Position numbers and translations under genes: made by a program. From Actinernus sp. WN-2022 (lineage: Eukaryota > Cnidaria > Anthozoa > Actiniaria > Actinernidae): a DNA stretch of 64,000 bases. Below are positions 51,501-54,500 of the stretch, one piece after another; the stretch's first letter is position 1, and each line of letters begins with the position of its first letter. The stretch is from contig JAOWCC010001501.1 in the NCBI GenBank assembly GCA_030867875.1, positions 28,292,792 through 28,356,791 on the forward strand, read 5' to 3'. The notes under the pieces were generated by a model. The model made no database searches and had not been told where the DNA came from. It was given only the letters and a program-made list of their open reading frames with translations.

Positions 51501-54500
51501 AATGTGTCTCTTCTTGAAGTCATCAGATATAGTTCATATTTTCTGATATGAATTTCTAAGTTGCCATTACTCGGCAAGTGAATATTTTTTTTTTTTTTTT
51601 TTTTACAAATAACATAATCTTTAGAATGTAAATAGTTCTTTCCCATAAGGAGATTTCAGTATCCCAAATGGACCATCGGCTGGTGGTAATAACCAGGATA
51701 ACCTCAACCTCCTGCATTCACGTACTGGTTAGGCCAACCCACTGGATACCTGTTGGAAAGCCTCGGTATCCCCAGGAACTGTTGCTGTGGATGCAAGGCA
51801 TCACTTGGGAACCGAGGTGTCGCTAGGAATTGTTGCTGTGGATGGTAGACATCACTGGGGTAACGCGCCTGTACACCTGACACGTATTGTAGATGGTAAG
51901 TCGGACTACCCAGGTTGTGGTAAGTGAGTACTGTTGGTGGTCTGCGGTTACGGATGCTACGCTCTTGAAGTTCGTCTGTTTCCTGTTGCTCGGTCTCACC
52001 TGTGTTGGGTTCTGAAATGATGTTCCTTCGGGGTCTGGCTGTGTCATCGCCTCATGTGCAGTAACCGGGAGTTCTTGTACTCCTTCATCTGGCGGCGTCA
52101 TTGCCTCTTGTGCAACATCCGCGTGTTCTTGCACTCCTTCATCTGGCTGCATCATTGCTTCGTGTGCAACATCCGCGTGTTCTTGCACTTCGCTATCTGG
52201 CTGTTCATTTTCCACTGGTACCCGAGTGTCATTTCCATCCTCGCTTCTTCTGTGAGTAAGGTGCACTGAGAACATAGGAAGTTCTTCGTCCTCAGAGGAT
52301 GCCGTACTGTGTGGTGGATACGGGGTGGGAGGTCTGTCAGCACAACGGGCCACCTCGTGGCGTGAGATTTCGAACTAACACCCAATCTCCTGGTTGCAAC
52401 ACTGACGATCTCACCCTCTTGTCGTGTTGTTTCTTTCCCCTACTCGCACTCTGGCTGGCAGCCTTACTTGCCTTTGTATATGCCTCTGACATAGCTTCCT
52501 TCCACCTGGAAACATACTCAGGGTATGATGTAGTTCCTTCGCGTGGCTTGATGTCAAATAGGAGGTCGATCGGTAATCGGGGTGGCTGCCCAAACAACAG
52601 TTCAAATGGCGCGTATCCAGTTGCTTCATGTTTAGTGCAGTTATATGCGTGGAAAAGTTTATTTACATGGTCCTTCCATTTCGTCTTGTACATCTCTGGG
52701 AGTGTGCGCATCATACCTAGAAGTGTTCTGTTCATGCGTTCAACTTGGCCATTCCCTTGGGGGTGGTATGGGGTTGTACGGGAATGAGCTACACCACAGA
52801 GTTCCTCTAGTCTTCTGAACAATTTATTTTCGAATTCCCCACCCATGTCATGATGTAATTTAGCTGGGAACCCGAACCTTGGTATAAACTCGTTGTAGAT
52901 CTTATCAGCAACTGTAACAGCAGTTTTATTCCGTGTGGGGTAAACTTGCGCATATCTTGTAAAATGATCTACAACTACCAGAATATATTCATAGCCCCCT
53001 GAACTACGCTCGAGATGAACAAAGTCAATAGACACTAGTTCGAATGGTGCACTTGTTATGATGGACTGAAGAGGTTTTGAGGGTTGGGTGTTTCTGTTTT
53101 AAACACTTGCACACTCTATTGATAAAGTGGTCAATATCCCTCCTCATGTAGGGCCAATAAAACCGCTCGCGCGCCATTGCTAATACTCGCTCTGTGCCCA
53201 GATGACCCATCTCCTCATGCAGCTCTCGGTAGACTCTCCTGCGTAACTGCGTAGGGAGTACGATTCTCTGGTCATGATATAAAATGCCATCCCTTGTACT
53301 AACATGAAGTTTATGTAATTCACTTAAATACTTCCTCATCTCCCTCGGTTCTCGCTGCCGGTCCCTCGGTGTTGGCCGTTTGTTTGTTGTAACGTACTTC
53401 ATGACACGCTGGATGTTTGGATCTACCTGAGCTTTCTTTATGTCGATTACTTGGAATGAGCTGACTGTTGGTGTCGAGAGGTATTCTAGAGCATCCGTGT
53501 CATCAGTTACTGCAGACAGCAAAGTGCAGTCACCGTTCTTAAGGGACACGATAGATGTCACAGTCGCACTTAATTCCTCCTGTGATATTGTCTTGGTACA
53601 TGCTGACATGTAACCCTCAAAATCACCTGGTAACCTTGACAGGCTATCGGCATCAGCATTAGCTCTTCCAGGCCGGTATTTGATTTCAAAATTGAAATCA
53701 GCTAGTCCCCCTATCCATCGCAGACCGGTTGCATTTAACTTTGCAGTTGTCAATACGTATGTCAGTGGATTATTGTCTGTGTATATGGTAAAGTTAGGAC
53801 TATAGTACAAATGGTCACGGAACTGCTCACACACCGCCCATTTCAATGCAAGAAATTCTAGTTTCCCAGCATGTAAATTGTAGTTCTTTTCTGCAGGTGT
53901 TAGAGACCTCGAGCCATAGGCTATTACACGCATATATCTTACCATCTTGTCGTTGGTAGAGAACTGCACCAAGTCCTTCCTTTGAAGCATCGGTGTCGAG
54001 CACAAACGGTTGGTTGTGGTCAGGGTACGCCATTACTGGTGGGTTGGAAAGACAGTCAATCAATTTCTCCAACGTTTCCTGGTGCAAGTGCGTCCATACT
54101 ACTGGTTGCTTTGACGGAACCGAACACTGGCTCTTCTTTTTGTTGGAAGTTCTTGATGGGTAGATGCCGACTTTGCAGGTGCTTCCAGTCAATTTTTGAG
54201 AAATCCTTTATATACCGTCGATAATAACCGAGTAGTCCAAGCAGTCTCCTGACTTCGCCCACTGTAGACGGCCGCTTGTCCCTCAGCCCAGTTACTGCCT
54301 CCGTGTTTGCTGGATCTAGGCGATATCTATCTGCTGATACTACTTGACCAAGGTACTTAACTTCTGATTTGAATAGCTCACATTTCCTTGGTTTTAGTTT
54401 TACTCCATGCTGACGCAGGCGTCTGAGGACTTGTCGAACATGGTCGATATGATCTTCAACAAAGGTTTGGCTAAAGACGATTATGTCATCTAGATATGGG

